A stretch of DNA of 64,000 nt from Burkholderiales bacterium. Its GTDB lineage: Bacteria; Pseudomonadota; Gammaproteobacteria; Burkholderiales; Burkholderiaceae_B. Shown in pieces: positions 7,291 to 16,340 of this stretch; positions within the stretch are counted from its first letter, which is position 1; every line of letters starts with the position of its first letter. Position numbers and translations under genes: made by a program. The notes under the pieces were generated by a model. It did not search any database, had not been told where the DNA came from, and saw only the letters and a program-made list of their open reading frames with translations. Location: NCBI GenBank assembly GCA_021299735.1, contig JAJTEM010000009.1, positions 124,001 to 188,000 of the forward strand. Reading direction: 5' to 3'.

Positions 7291-8155
7291 ACAGATTGAA
7301 ACCCTGAACGTAGCCGAATGGGTTGCAAGCGCACCTTTACAGCAACAAGCTTTTCGGGAAGCTGTTCATATTGTGTTGTCGGCAATCGGCAGCAGCGTGC
7401 TGCTGCGTACCAACATGGTGATGAAAGGCGGCATGCTAATGGCCATTCGCTACAACAGCACCCGTTTTACCCGCGACGCCGATTTTTCCACCACGGCACT
7501 TTACCAACAAGGCAATGAGAAAGAATTAATTGAAGAACTTGAAGCCCAAATTCAATATTGCAATCAACTTCTTTCATACAACACCCACTGCACCGTTCAA
7601 TCGTCGAAAATAAGCCCACCAGGCAACAACCGTACACACCCAACATTAAAACTGACGATTGGCTACGCAGCACCAAGCGATCAATCGGCCTTTCGCCGAC
7701 TAATTGCAAAACAGTCACCCAGAATTGTGGAAATTGATTTCAGCTACAACGAGGCGGTACTGGATGTTGAAATGCTTCGGCTTAGCGACCTTGACGAACT
7801 GCATGTGTATAGCTTGGTCAATTTGATGGCGGAAAAGTATAGATCGCTGCTACAGCAACCCATTCGGAAAAGAAATCGGTATCAAGATGTTTACGACCTT
7901 TACTTTCTAATCGAGAAAGCGCCACTGACAGGCCATAGGGAACACCTCGATTTACTTGAATGCATACAAACAACTTGCAACACCAAGGGAATTGAAGCCA
8001 CACCAAACAGCCTAAGAGACACCGCCGTACAAAACATGGCGGCAACGGGCTACAACACACTTACAAACGACCTTCAAGAAAATCTGCCTGAATTTGATGT
8101 GGCTTACTTAAAGGTACGCGAGTTTTACGAAAACTTGCCTTGGGCACTCTCTTGA
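7283..8155 (+). CDS. AbiEii-family nucleotidyltransferase toxin
   Basis: The 290-aa protein is a DUF1814/AbiEii nucleotidyltransferase. Motif I is MKGGMLMAIRY, then TRDADFS with Asp65 and Asp67 as likely metal ligands. A later RKRNRYQDVYDLYFL segment fits the family's third motif. AbiEii/MenT-type toxins transfer nucleotides to RNA and cause growth arrest or abortive infection. The overlap with abiEi shows an operon. The gene is full length and motifs are intact, so the system is probably active. Confidence 0.85.
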   Translation: MNKQIETLNVAEWVASAPLQQQAFREAVHIVLSAIGSSVLLRTNMVMKGGMLMAIRYNSTRFTRDADFSTTALYQQGNEKELIEELEAQIQYCNQLLSYNTHCTVQSSKISPPGNNRTHPTLKLTIGYAAPSDQSAFRRLIAKQSPRIVEIDFSYNEAVLDVEMLRLSDLDELHVYSLVNLMAEKYRSLLQQPIRKRNRYQDVYDLYFLIEKAPLTGHREHLDLLECIQTTCNTKGIEATPNSLRDTAVQNMAATGYNTLTNDLQENLPEFDVAYLKVREFYENLPWALS

Positions 8156-8166
8156 AATGGCAAACC

Positions 8167-8667
8167 TCACCCCCCATAAAATCCAAACACCAACACACTC
8201 ATACCGTCTGCATCAATTATTCGAACACTTATATCAGTCATTCCCATTTCAGCAGCCAATGGCTCCAGGTGCTGCGGTGTGTACAAAGCATTTAACGGAA
8301 CCTGCTTCAATGCCGCCTTCACCTTTGCTACATCTAGGGCTGGAAATAACAAGGCTGGCAATGTATCGAAGGTTTTAGTCACGGTCCCGGCGTTGGGGTT
8401 AGGGCCAAGAAGAACTGTCAGCGTGGCCCCGTAGTGCGCGCAACTGAAAAGTTGCAGGTGAAAACCACCAATGCCTTTCAGGGCACCTATGTAACCAGTG
8501 TTTCTCTCCAACTTCTCAAAGCCAATCACATGCTTCGATTTTTTAAACCGCTGCACATCAACGCCACTGTGTTCATACACACAGTCGCTTCCGGAAGCTG
8601 CCCAGGCAGGCGACAGGGAAGCTGAAAGACATACAAAGAGAAAACACAAAACAGTTTTCTTAATCAT
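8167..8667 (-). CDS. Secreted protein of unknown function
   Basis: The 166-aa product starts with a clear signal peptide (MIKK, hydrophobic core, cleavage after AWA near residue 23), so it is probably periplasmic or exported. Two cysteines in the mature part could form a disulphide. ATG 8667 has GGAG just upstream; a longer frame to 8772 would hide the signal peptide and is rejected. I do not recognise the family. It is convergent with abiEii. Confidence 0.65.
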   Translation of the reverse strand: MIKKTVLCFLFVCLSASLSPAWAASGSDCVYEHSGVDVQRFKKSKHVIGFEKLERNTGYIGALKGIGGFHLQLFSCAHYGATLTVLLGPNPNAGTVTKTFDTLPALLFPALDVAKVKAALKQVPLNALYTPQHLEPLAAEMGMTDISVRIIDADGMSVLVFGFYGG

Positions 8668-8902
8668 GATTTCTCCGGCTGTGGAATTTCCAGATGATAG
8701 GCGGGGAAATGCGAATTTTTTCTTGTGGCTAAGAGTGAAATAACATTTGAACGGATATTGAATTGCCCCCACCCCTCCGGCCCAGAAACAGAGGCCGGAA
8801 CCTGGGCTTTGCAGGAAGCGGAAAAAGCTGGAGAATTAAAAGCAGGAATTTATCACTTGTTTGCAGCCCAGCATTCACGCTCAAGGTCTAGAGAAACTGT
8901 AA

Positions 8903-9703
8903 ATGTCCTCAACAGTTAATACCGTTCACATCACCAAGCCAAGTTTGCTGCTAAACATTCAGAAGGACTTTCAGCAGCAATTAATTAATCGCCCAGACTT
9001 CAAAGACAGGGTTATGGATCTGTTGGCAATCAATCCCGATGAGTGCGATCAATTGCTGCAAGAGTACCCACGCTTTGTTTGCCTGTTCAGGATTGAGTGG
9101 GGGTACATCCGGATGCCTTTCAACCTGGCTGCGGTTCGAGAGGTGGACTTGCAATTTGGTTGTTGCTCTACATGGTCGAAATTCACAGAATCAACAGAGC
9201 GAAAATATCCAGAGCCGAAGTTGTTTGAGGTGAGCGATATTGAGCCGGGGAAACTTGATGACTTGATGAGCTACCAATACACAAGGAAGGCGTATTGGGC
9301 CACTTTCGGTGAGCCATCACCAAAACCAACCTGGCCAAACCCACTGGAGTTGTTTGAGGAGTACTTTGAACGACTGCCCACTTGGGCGCGTGCTATACGA
9401 TTTACGTTTTTGATTATGTTTGTGGCGTTGTTGGTGCTATTCAATTCACCGTTGTTACAAACTTTAATCAACAAGGATTTTGAAAACCTGGGATTTAACC
9501 ATGCTTTTACGCTGGCTTTCACGATGTTCATAGGGTGGTGGATGATTGAAAGCTGCCCCCAGTGCAAGAAATTTTGTACATACATGAGTGGCCACGCAAT
9601 ACCTGCAGATCGTGAAGAAGAAGGGATTCGTTACCTTCAATGCACACATTGTGGCTTTGCTTATTGGTCTCGATACACCATCGGTGGGGGTGGCGGCGGT
9701 TGA
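8903..9703 (+). CDS. Membrane protein with C-terminal zinc-ribbon-like motif
   Basis: The 266-aa protein has a soluble N-terminal region, two probable membrane segments (about residues 163-183 and 197-217), then a CPQC and a CTHC pair about 30 residues apart that would bind zinc. It ends in six glycines. The family is not recognised. No operon partner is visible, and the ribosome site is weak, so the exact start is uncertain. Confidence 0.6.
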   Translation: MSSTVNTVHITKPSLLLNIQKDFQQQLINRPDFKDRVMDLLAINPDECDQLLQEYPRFVCLFRIEWGYIRMPFNLAAVREVDLQFGCCSTWSKFTESTERKYPEPKLFEVSDIEPGKLDDLMSYQYTRKAYWATFGEPSPKPTWPNPLELFEEYFERLPTWARAIRFTFLIMFVALLVLFNSPLLQTLINKDFENLGFNHAFTLAFTMFIGWWMIESCPQCKKFCTYMSGHAIPADREEEGIRYLQCTHCGFAYWSRYTIGGGGGG

Positions 9704-9751
9704 CGCTGCGCACTTTATCTGCAGTAGTTTTGATTTGATCTGACAAAAGCC

Positions 9752-9909
9752 TTGCCAAAGGGTTGGGTAATGTCTCCAAAGCCTGCAAAATGATGGGCTT
9801 TTCCCCCGATACGTTTTATCGCTACCAACACGCCAAGGAAAAAGGTGTGTGGAGACTTTGTTTGAAGCCAATCGACGTAAGCCGAATGTTCGGGCAAGCC
9901 GCATGATGA
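9752..9909 (+). pseudogene. IS481-type transposase N-terminal remnant
   Basis: Translation gives a helix-turn-helix segment (GNVSKACKMMGFSPDTFYRY) followed, after a one-base frame change near 9850, by EANRRKPNVRASRMM. This matches the start of IS481-family transposases from memory. Only about 50 residues remain, no start or catalytic domain is present, and no terminal repeats were found. It is a broken insertion sequence remnant. Confidence 0.55.
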
Positions 9910-9981
9910 AACATTTTCACAGATGTATTGCCAACCGTTATGCTGAGCGATACATCTGCTACTTTCATTTTAGATTTAAAT

Positions 9982-10356
9982 TCATAGGTTATCAATGTTA
10001 AATATTTGGCTGATACCTGGCCTCTCTGGTATGTTAGCCTCATCGTAGCAGTGCAACGAATTAATACAGCAACAAATACTTGTTATCGCCATTGTAAGCG
10101 CAGTCCAATCCCAGGCTATTTTGGGGGCCGCTAATGGGATTGCAACGGTGCAACCTAGGCACCCCGCACAAACAGCAGCGCGCCCCAATTTGGCACAATT
10201 TGTTCTGTAGGCCGACTGTCGATACACTGCCATCTCAGCATGATACGCAGCCATTCCAGGGCCGGAGTCCACATCATCTGCATTGCTGGTTGACCGCGCA
10301 TTGGCACGATTCATCGTTAATGAAGCTGGAGCACTGACACTTGTTGCTGGACTCAT
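9982..10356 (-). CDS. Small hydrophobic protein of unknown function
   Basis: The 124-aa protein has a polar N-terminus rich in Ser, Ala and Asn, then two hydrophobic cysteine-rich segments (about residues 58-78 and 83-100). It lies 100 nt downstream of the EspL-like gene on the same strand, so it may be cotranscribed. The small protein at 26832-27209 has a similar layout but little clear identity. No function can be assigned. Confidence 0.5.
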   Translation of the reverse strand: MSPATSVSAPASLTMNRANARSTSNADDVDSGPGMAAYHAEMAVYRQSAYRTNCAKLGRAAVCAGCLGCTVAIPLAAPKIAWDWTALTMAITSICCCINSLHCYDEANIPERPGISQIFNIDNL

Positions 10357-10456
10357 TTGAAACCCCCTTACTTGTTGGATGGAACGCTACGTAGCAACCA
10401 GCAAGCTAAAGTTCCATTTAGTTTTATATTTTTTGCCAAGTACCAACAAAACTACA

Positions 10457-12331
10457 TTAAAGAGACCCCGAACGGATCGCATCCAGCAAACCGATGCGTT
10501 GGTATTCTGGCACCAGCTCCACCAGCTCAGCGAATGCATGAATGGCCGCCGTTTTGTTGTAATACAGACCAGTATCCAGCGCTGTCATTCCATCTGCCGA
10601 CCTGGCAGCCAACACCTTGGCACGCTGATGCTCTGGAACCGCCAACAAAAACGGTTTAAAAGCTCGAATACACTCTAAGCGCCCATGTCTCATGGCCAAG
10701 TTCAGCCCGAAGGGTTTCTTTCCGACTTTGATATTTGCCAAGTCCAGTTGGCCAGCACGAATCGCATTTTGCACCGCTGGCGTCAGGTCTCTTAACGTGC
10801 CATCGAAACCATGGAAAAGCAAAAACCACAAAGTCGCTTCTGAAACAGAATTGTTTTTCATATTCAAAGTAACCTTCCGGTTTTGGCGAACGGGTGACAA
10901 ACCTGCTTCTGCCTCAAGAATTCCAAGGGTTTGCGCCGAAGTACCGGTGACATACATCATCGATAAATTTTGACCATCGGGGTAGTAATTTGAATAAAGC
11001 GTTGTATAAGCGGGGTGATTGAACAAGTCTTTCACGCGCAGCATATACAGTGCGTTTAATTCCGTGTGTGCAAAACGAACATGATTATTCGTTCTGTTGG
11101 GGTCATAGAACTCTGTCACATACTGCGTATGCCCCAGCTTGCCTGTCTTTACACGCAGCTGCAAACTCATCACATGGCCAGCTGAAAGCAACACAATGTA
11201 TCGAACTGACTCTTGTTGTTTGTTTGCCCCGTCAATGGTGTTGCTCATTCGGGCATTCATCCCCTTGAACTGTTCAATCAGGGTTGCACCAAGCTCATCG
11301 TTGTTGATCAAATAAGGCTCGGCGGCATTCGCCATGACTTGTTTAAACTTTCGTTCGAACTCCCATGCCACCCTGTTTTTCAGATCTGCCGCGCTGGCAA
11401 AATAATCTTGAACCTGGGTATCAGTTTGTATTCGAAACTTGCCCTGAGCTTGCGCGGCCTGGGTCTGTATTCTATGCATGACCAAATGGCGGCAAACAAT
11501 TTGACTTCGAGTCCGCTCATGAAAGCAAACTTTTTTATTGAAGTTGGTGAGCAAATGAACACCCTGGCGCGCAGGGTAAGGAATTTCTTTGAGCAGCCGC
11601 TTGACGACTGGGTTCTGAATTTTTTCTTGCTGGTCCACCACCTCAATAGAATATGAATCGGGTGTTAGCAACAACCTGGCGCGTTGCAATTCCAGCTCGG
11701 CTTGATTGTTTTTCCGATCACCCTGTGGTTTGGCAGCAGCACCCTGAACATTCGTGCCACGAGTTTCAAATACCGTACGCAAGGTTGATTGCAACTCTTC
11801 GGGAATGCCTCGAAGTGAGCCACTGAACGAAGCATTCTGAAGCCATGAGAATGACGAACTAAAGTTATCGCTTGTCCCATCGCCCGCAGCGGGTGGATAA
11901 AGTATCAGAAACCGCCTGACCAAATTAAAATGCTGAAGTATTTTTGGGGATGAATAATCAAGATTCAGCTTGTCGATCGCATTGTGCAATGCTCCCTCAC
12001 CAGGCAATCGGGAAATTTGTTCTAACGACCAATTGACCAGTTTCATGTGTTTATCCCGATCGGGATTATCATGGCGCTTGTCGCTAATTCCAAGCTGAAG
12101 CGCAGCATCTAGAAACGCAATTTTTTCTGAACCAATTGCTCTACACAACTCGGCCGACAACTCTTTCAGCTCCGACTGATGCGGTCCTTTGCTTACCGAC
12201 CCTGAGGTCAAAAATCGGCCAAGTACATGCTTGAAATTCTGTAAAGTTTCTGAACCAAGACCACGTACATCATCACCCAGTGCGAACAAACCAGGGCTTT
12301 GATTATTGTGGCTGGGAGGCAAACCGCGCAT
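10457..12331 (-). CDS. ShET2/EspL-like type III effector-type cysteine protease
   Basis: The 624-aa protein resembles the ShET2/EspL2 effector family. Candidate catalytic residues are Cys280 (IVCRHL), His386 (SAGHVMSL) and Asp410 (FYDPN). EspL uses Cys-His-Asp with a similar His-Asp spacing. The C-terminal region, about residues 535-624, contains ankyrin-like repeats of the form found in these effectors (AMRHGRLECIRAF; ADGMTALDTGLYYNKTAAIHAF). Such effectors are injected into eukaryotic cells and cleave host proteins such as RHIM-domain kinases. No type III secretion genes lie in this window. There is no Sec signal peptide, consistent with an effector. The start codon at 12331 is tentative. 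Confidence 0.68.
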   Translation of the reverse strand: MRGLPPSHNNQSPGLFALGDDVRGLGSETLQNFKHVLGRFLTSGSVSKGPHQSELKELSAELCRAIGSEKIAFLDAALQLGISDKRHDNPDRDKHMKLVNWSLEQISRLPGEGALHNAIDKLNLDYSSPKILQHFNLVRRFLILYPPAAGDGTSDNFSSSFSWLQNASFSGSLRGIPEELQSTLRTVFETRGTNVQGAAAKPQGDRKNNQAELELQRARLLLTPDSYSIEVVDQQEKIQNPVVKRLLKEIPYPARQGVHLLTNFNKKVCFHERTRSQIVCRHLVMHRIQTQAAQAQGKFRIQTDTQVQDYFASAADLKNRVAWEFERKFKQVMANAAEPYLINNDELGATLIEQFKGMNARMSNTIDGANKQQESVRYIVLLSAGHVMSLQLRVKTGKLGHTQYVTEFYDPNRTNNHVRFAHTELNALYMLRVKDLFNHPAYTTLYSNYYPDGQNLSMMYVTGTSAQTLGILEAEAGLSPVRQNRKVTLNMKNNSVSEATLWFLLFHGFDGTLRDLTPAVQNAIRAGQLDLANIKVGKKPFGLNLAMRHGRLECIRAFKPFLLAVPEHQRAKVLAARSADGMTALDTGLYYNKTAAIHAFAELVELVPEYQRIGLLDAIRSGSL

Positions 12332-12489
12332 GAATTCTTGAAAGGCCTGGTATTAACATCTAAGAGCCACTAAGTACCGGCGGCAGACAGGATAGTTCCT
12401 GTGGACATGAAACAGGCCATCATGAACAGCCTGCTCACAAGCAAGCAGCACAGTGTGTGGCACCTGCTACTTGAGCACAAACCAATAAA

Positions 12490-12515
12490 AAAGCAGCCAC
12501 TTGGGCTGCCTTTTT
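12490..12515 (-). terminator. Rho-independent terminator of nrdB
   Basis: On the minus strand a GCAGCC/GGCTGC hairpin with a 5-nt loop is followed by a run of six T residues. It sits 35 nt beyond the nrdB stop. An A-run on the other side makes it possibly bidirectional. Confidence 0.8.
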
Positions 12516-12549
12516 AACTTCGCTTTAAACTTAGGCTTTGATCAAGCCA

Positions 12550-13782
12550 TCAATCCCAGCTTAACGCACCGCCGGTTTGGTATTCAGTCACTCGGCGCTC
12601 GAAGAAGTTGGTTTCTTTCTTCAAGTCCATCATTTCGCTCATCCATGGGAATGGGTTGGCCGCACCTTCGTACAAGGTGCCCAAACCAATCTGGTTGGAA
12701 CGGCGGTTGCAAATAAACTTCATGTATTCCATAAACTGGGCTGAATTCAGGCCCAACACGCCGCGAGGCATGGTGTCTACGGCATACGCGTGTTCAAGTT
12801 CAACGGCCTTGCGGAACATGGCTTTGATCTCTTCCTTGAATTCAGGGGTCCACAGGTGTGGGTTTTCCAGTTTCACGGTGTTGATCAGGTCGATACCGAA
12901 TGTGCAGTGTGCCGACTCATCCCGCAAAATGTACTGGAACTGCTCGGCAGCACCAATCATTTTGTTTTGGCGGCCCAGCGCCAGAATTTGCACAAAGCCC
13001 ACATAGAAGAACATGCCTTCCATAATGCAGGCAAAAGCGATCAGGCTCTTCAACAGTTTCTGATCGTTTTCCAGTGTGCCTGTTTTGAATTCAGGATCAG
13101 TCAACACGTCGATGAACGGAATCAGGAATTCGTCTTTGTCACGAATACACTTGATTTCGTTGTACGCGTTGAAAGTTTCCGCTTCAGGAATACCCAGGCT
13201 TTCTACAATGTACTGGTAGGCGTGGGTGTGAATGGCTTCATCAAAGGCCTGGCGCAGCAAAAACTGGCGGCATTCAGGCGCTGTAATGTGGCGGTAGGTA
13301 CCCAGCACAATGTTGTTGGCGGCCAGTGAATCGGCCGTTACAAAAAAGCCCAGGTTGCGCTTCACGATCAGGCGCTCGTCTTCAGTCAAACCGTTGGGGT
13401 CTTTCCAAAGCGCAATGTCGCGGTCCATGTTGATCTCTTGAGGCATCCAGTGGTTGGCGCACTGGCTCAGGTATTTTTCCCAGGCCCACTTGTACTTGAA
13501 GGGCACCAGCTGGTTTACATCGGTGGTGCCGTTAATTACGCGCTTGTCGGCTGCGTTTACGCGGCCTGCCCTTGCACCTTCAGCGGTTGGCTGCTGCACA
13601 GGGGCAGCGGCCGAACGCGCGGCTGCTTGCTGGTACAAGCCCTGGCTTGCTGCCGGGCTAGCCACTGGCGCAGCAAAGCCTGAGGCCACAGAGCCCATGG
13701 CTGGGGGCATTTGCACGGGGGGCTTGGCAGCAGGTGCTGTTTTGCCCATGGCTGCATCAAATTCATCGTCCCAAGACAACAT
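12550..13782 (-). CDS. nrdB: Class Ia ribonucleotide reductase, beta subunit
   Basis: The 410-aa protein is the diiron-tyrosyl radical subunit that works with NrdA to make deoxyribonucleotides. Conserved ferritin-like helices with carboxylate and histidine ligands are visible ([19 protein letters not shown]). The C-terminus, ending in GGALSWD, is the tail that docks on NrdA. An Ala/Pro-rich N-terminal stretch of about 75 residues precedes the core. RBS AAGGAG lies before ATG 13782, and a TATACC -10-like box lies further upstream. Unusually, nrdB is separated from nrdA by about 3.5 kb of unrelated genes. Confidence 0.96.
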   Translation of the reverse strand: MLSWDDEFDAAMGKTAPAAKPPVQMPPAMGSVASGFAAPVASPAASQGLYQQAAARSAAAPVQQPTAEGARAGRVNAADKRVINGTTDVNQLVPFKYKWAWEKYLSQCANHWMPQEINMDRDIALWKDPNGLTEDERLIVKRNLGFFVTADSLAANNIVLGTYRHITAPECRQFLLRQAFDEAIHTHAYQYIVESLGIPEAETFNAYNEIKCIRDKDEFLIPFIDVLTDPEFKTGTLENDQKLLKSLIAFACIMEGMFFYVGFVQILALGRQNKMIGAAEQFQYILRDESAHCTFGIDLINTVKLENPHLWTPEFKEEIKAMFRKAVELEHAYAVDTMPRGVLGLNSAQFMEYMKFICNRRSNQIGLGTLYEGAANPFPWMSEMMDLKKETNFFERRVTEYQTGGALSWD

Positions 13783-13953
13783 ATTTTTTTACTCCTTAAA
13801 TTTTCTTGTTCGCTGCTGCTTTTGGTATAGACCAACCAAATTTAAAAACATTCCATTTTTACTCAAAACATCCGTATTCAATCACTTTGCTTTTTGTCCG
13901 AGATTTACAGCTTAATCTTCCACTGAGTTTTTCTAACGCAATATCTTCAAGGT

Positions 13954-14217
13954 TTAGCGTACTTTTGTGCGACACCAAAAAAAGTAAGCCAGCAACGTCA
14001 ATAAAGATACAACAACAAAAGACAAACCCAAGAAAAAATCAACAAGCAAATTTTGATAATCCTCAATACCTAAAAGATCAAATTTATCGTACAACCACAA
14101 CACAGAAGACTCCGACAACTTTTCATCAATTCTTGAGCGTACCAGCACAAACGCAAGGCCAAGTGTCGCAAAAATTACCCACAATAAAATCAGCAGTATT
14201 CGTGCTGCCTTTTTCAT
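13954..14217 (-). CDS. Small two-TM protein, possible immunity protein
   Basis: The 87-aa product has two hydrophobic helices (about residues 5-25 and 56-80) with the segment between them probably periplasmic. It begins at the end of the Tlde1-like gene with a 4-nt overlap, so the pair is translationally coupled. By position and topology it could protect against the toxin, as Tldi proteins do. That role is inferred from context only. Confidence 0.6.
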   Translation of the reverse strand: MKKAARILLILLWVIFATLGLAFVLVRSRIDEKLSESSVLWLYDKFDLLGIEDYQNLLVDFFLGLSFVVVSLLTLLAYFFWCRTKVR

Positions 14218-14663
14218 GCGACAACTACCTTACCGTAAGCTAAAAGCGTACTGCCCGGCACCGCCACGGGTTTGACACCTCTAAGTATTGCCCGCAAACG
14301 TTGATAATCGCTCATTTTCTCGATCGTAATACAACCCTCGCTTGCGCTGCCCGGATGCAATCGAAACAAACCACGCTTCACATTGTTACAGTAGGTCTCG
14401 TCATCTATTTTTCCATCAGCCGCGTACAGAGAAAACCAGTCATCACGCCCGCTAAACATATCGTAAAACGCTCCGAGCAAACCACCAGACTGCCTGTCGA
14501 AAATATAGTAAGTGCCCGGCGGTATTGGACCAACACCTACATGACACGCAGAAACACGACGATTTACATGATCACCTCGACCAGAAAACGCAGGGAATGA
14601 AATAGCCCCCATCTTGAAAGCGCTCATTGGTTTGTCATTCAATTCAAAACTGCATTCGTACAT
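14214..14663 (-). CDS. DUF2778 / Tlde1-like L,D-transpeptidase-fold toxin
   Basis: This 149-aa protein matches the DUF2778 (Tlde1) family. It has GPIPPGTYYI, a DWFSLYA segment, and the catalytic region RLHPGSASEGC with His103 and Cys111. Family members act on peptidoglycan tetrapeptide stems and are delivered by type VI secretion into rival bacteria. No signal peptide or type VI genes are nearby. It overlaps the following small membrane gene, consistent with an effector-immunity pair. Confidence 0.75.
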   Translation of the reverse strand: MYECSFELNDKPMSAFKMGAISFPAFSGRGDHVNRRVSACHVGVGPIPPGTYYIFDRQSGGLLGAFYDMFSGRDDWFSLYAADGKIDDETYCNNVKRGLFRLHPGSASEGCITIEKMSDYQRLRAILRGVKPVAVPGSTLLAYGKVVVA

Positions 14664-14878
14664 TACTTCATTCTCATATCAGGTCAGCGTATTGTTTTGA
14701 TAGGTCGCTTCTCATTTTTTATCTGGGATAAAGTCCACCAAAAATTTTTACAACTTCAACGTTAGAATTAATGAGACACCTTTGTGCATCCAGATTGAAC
14801 TACTTTTTATGTGATCACTTTTTCAGCGGTCGCGAGATATCGATTTTCTACTAAATATTTTCTTCCCGCCTTTGTCAA

Positions 14879-15370
14879 TTAATACGCGTCCTCCCCGTTA
14901 TCAGCTTTGAACGCATATTCGACAAGACGCTTCTCTGTTAAGGAATCAAGCAAATATTGTGCTTTTTGATTATGAACCGTCAAATCTTCGGCCAGCGATG
15001 AAGCTGTTACGCCGTAGTTCGGCAGCAGGTCTGCATGCTGTTTTAACGCCTCCAATTCATCCTCGCCGAGATTTAGTGTGCCAGCCGCATTTCGCTGTTC
15101 AGCCAAAACACCTTCATAGCGGTTAACTTCGGAAGTCAGCCAAACAATTCGTCTGGTAGTTACAAAAACGTATATGATCAGAAAAATTCCAGCCAGTATC
15201 AGTAACCAACCGTCAAAAACCACTTCGGTTTTTAGCTGCAACCAAAGCCACCGTAAAACCAACGTTACAAATCCTGTCCCCCATTGAATGGCAGCTAAGA
15301 TTATTCCGCCGACCACTGTCCCGATGATCGTGTGCTTAAGTACACTGTTCTCGCTCACTGTTGTTGCCAT
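14879..15370 (-). CDS. Two-TM membrane protein of unknown function
   Basis: The 163-aa protein has two predicted membrane helices (about residues 14-38 and 52-70) and a C-terminal cytoplasmic part with heptad-like helices and a winged-helix-like region (LPNYGVTASSLAEDL). I do not recognise a family. It is one of a run of short minus-strand genes in the nrdA/nrdB gap. Confidence 0.6.
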   Translation of the reverse strand: MATTVSENSVLKHTIIGTVVGGIILAAIQWGTGFVTLVLRWLWLQLKTEVVFDGWLLILAGIFLIIYVFVTTRRIVWLTSEVNRYEGVLAEQRNAAGTLNLGEDELEALKQHADLLPNYGVTASSLAEDLTVHNQKAQYLLDSLTEKRLVEYAFKADNGEDAY

Positions 15371-15432
15371 AAGTTACTTGCGATGCGTAGCTTTATTGAG
15401 CAACGTCCGTGCGGATTGCAGGGTTAGCTCTT

Positions 15433-15867
15433 TCACTTAGCAACCTTGAAATTAACATTTCCATTATCACCAACATGGAATGAAATGCTGCCGTCTACGT
15501 GTTGGCGCACCTGCGCATTCCCTTGGGTTTCGAGAAATGCGCCAGAGCCAGCAGTGATAACCGTACTGTTCGTTTTTAAAGAGCTATTGTTACCAACAAC
15601 AGCCTTACCTCGAAAACTCCCAAAGCTGAGCCCTTGATTTCCATGCAAGTGTGATTGCTGGATTACAAGAAACCCACTTTGGGCTAGAGCACTAATTACA
15701 GATTCGGCATGCATAGAAACGCCATACATATTTATGCGATCCTGAATTTCCTGAACAACGTTCTGCGTATCGACAGACTTTCCTGTTAGGCCCTTTAAGA
15801 GGTCATACACAGCGTTGGTTGCGAGACCAAGACTGAGTTGTGCGAGCGTAGAAAATAATGGATCCAT
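15433..15867 (-). CDS. Hypothetical protein
   Basis: The 144-aa protein starts at ATG 15867, preceded by AGGAG; a longer frame to 16041 runs into an attC-like region and is rejected. Residues 1-60 are helical. The second half is rich in Gly, Asn, Ser and Val in short strand-like repeats (GKAVVGNNSSL; HVGDNGNVNFKV). No known domain is recognised. The spacing and orientation fit a cassette gene. Confidence 0.6.
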   Translation of the reverse strand: MDPLFSTLAQLSLGLATNAVYDLLKGLTGKSVDTQNVVQEIQDRINMYGVSMHAESVISALAQSGFLVIQQSHLHGNQGLSFGSFRGKAVVGNNSSLKTNSTVITAGSGAFLETQGNAQVRQHVDGSISFHVGDNGNVNFKVAK

Positions 15868-15893
15868 GATTTCTCCTTTGCACTGACAGAGAG

Positions 15894-15949
15894 TACTAAC
15901 ATTGAGCCTCGTGGCGGCCTCGCAGTCACAGTCGGCGACCGAAGGCCGC
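15894..15949 (-). repeat. attC-like imperfect palindrome (low confidence)
   Basis: On the minus strand GCGGCCT-T-CG pairs with CGAGGCCGC (15914-15949), leaving one extrahelical T. It is followed by GTTAGTA (15894-15900), close to an attC R' box. The matching R'' box is degenerate. It lies between two short genes, where an attC is expected. Confidence 0.35.
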
Positions 15950-15983
15950 GAATTGCTACGACTAGCTGGACACCACAGCCTAC

Positions 15984-16301
15984 TTACCGGTGATGTTGAT
16001 TCAGCTGTGGCTGTAGATTCCGAATGAGCATACTTTCCCAAAGATCCCGATTCTGCTGAGAGTTCACCACTTTTGCATGGATGTGCGTCGCGCCTGCTCG
16101 CACGGCGGCATCCAAGCGATCATGGTTTGGCATTCTCAATGAAAAATTATCCGTTTGCCCAATGTATACCGCTTGCCAATTTCCGTTCTGAAGCTGGTAC
16201 GCGAAAATGTACAGGCCAGCAATTGCATTCCAGCCCTCATTTTTTGCAAGGACCTCGAACTGCAACGCCTCGCCGTTGCCTAGTGGCCAATTACATATCA
16301 T
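15984..16301 (-). CDS. GIY-YIG domain protein
   Basis: The 105-aa protein shows GIY-YIG nuclease motifs: GLYIF (about residue 29), AVYIGQT (about 44), an Arg in the following helix, and a Glu (WESMLI) before a final PQLN. It is a minimal, single-domain version. Family members cut DNA or RNA using a Tyr and a Glu-bound metal. Activity is plausible because key residues are present, but the role in the cell is unknown. Confidence 0.72.
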   Translation of the reverse strand: MICNWPLGNGEALQFEVLAKNEGWNAIAGLYIFAYQLQNGNWQAVYIGQTDNFSLRMPNHDRLDAAVRAGATHIHAKVVNSQQNRDLWESMLIRNLQPQLNQHHR

Positions 16302-16340
16302 GGTTCACGCTCCTTCCTGAAAGGAATATATAAAATTCGA

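Noticed and set aside
13900-13956. GCGTTAGA-like core on the minus strand after the small two-TM gene
   Set aside because: Only about 17 nt separate it from the stop codon, with no palindromic arm, so an attC cannot be supported.
14740-14790. GTTAG-like core at 14760 that might mark another attC
   Set aside because: No paired arm or opposite box could be found on either side.
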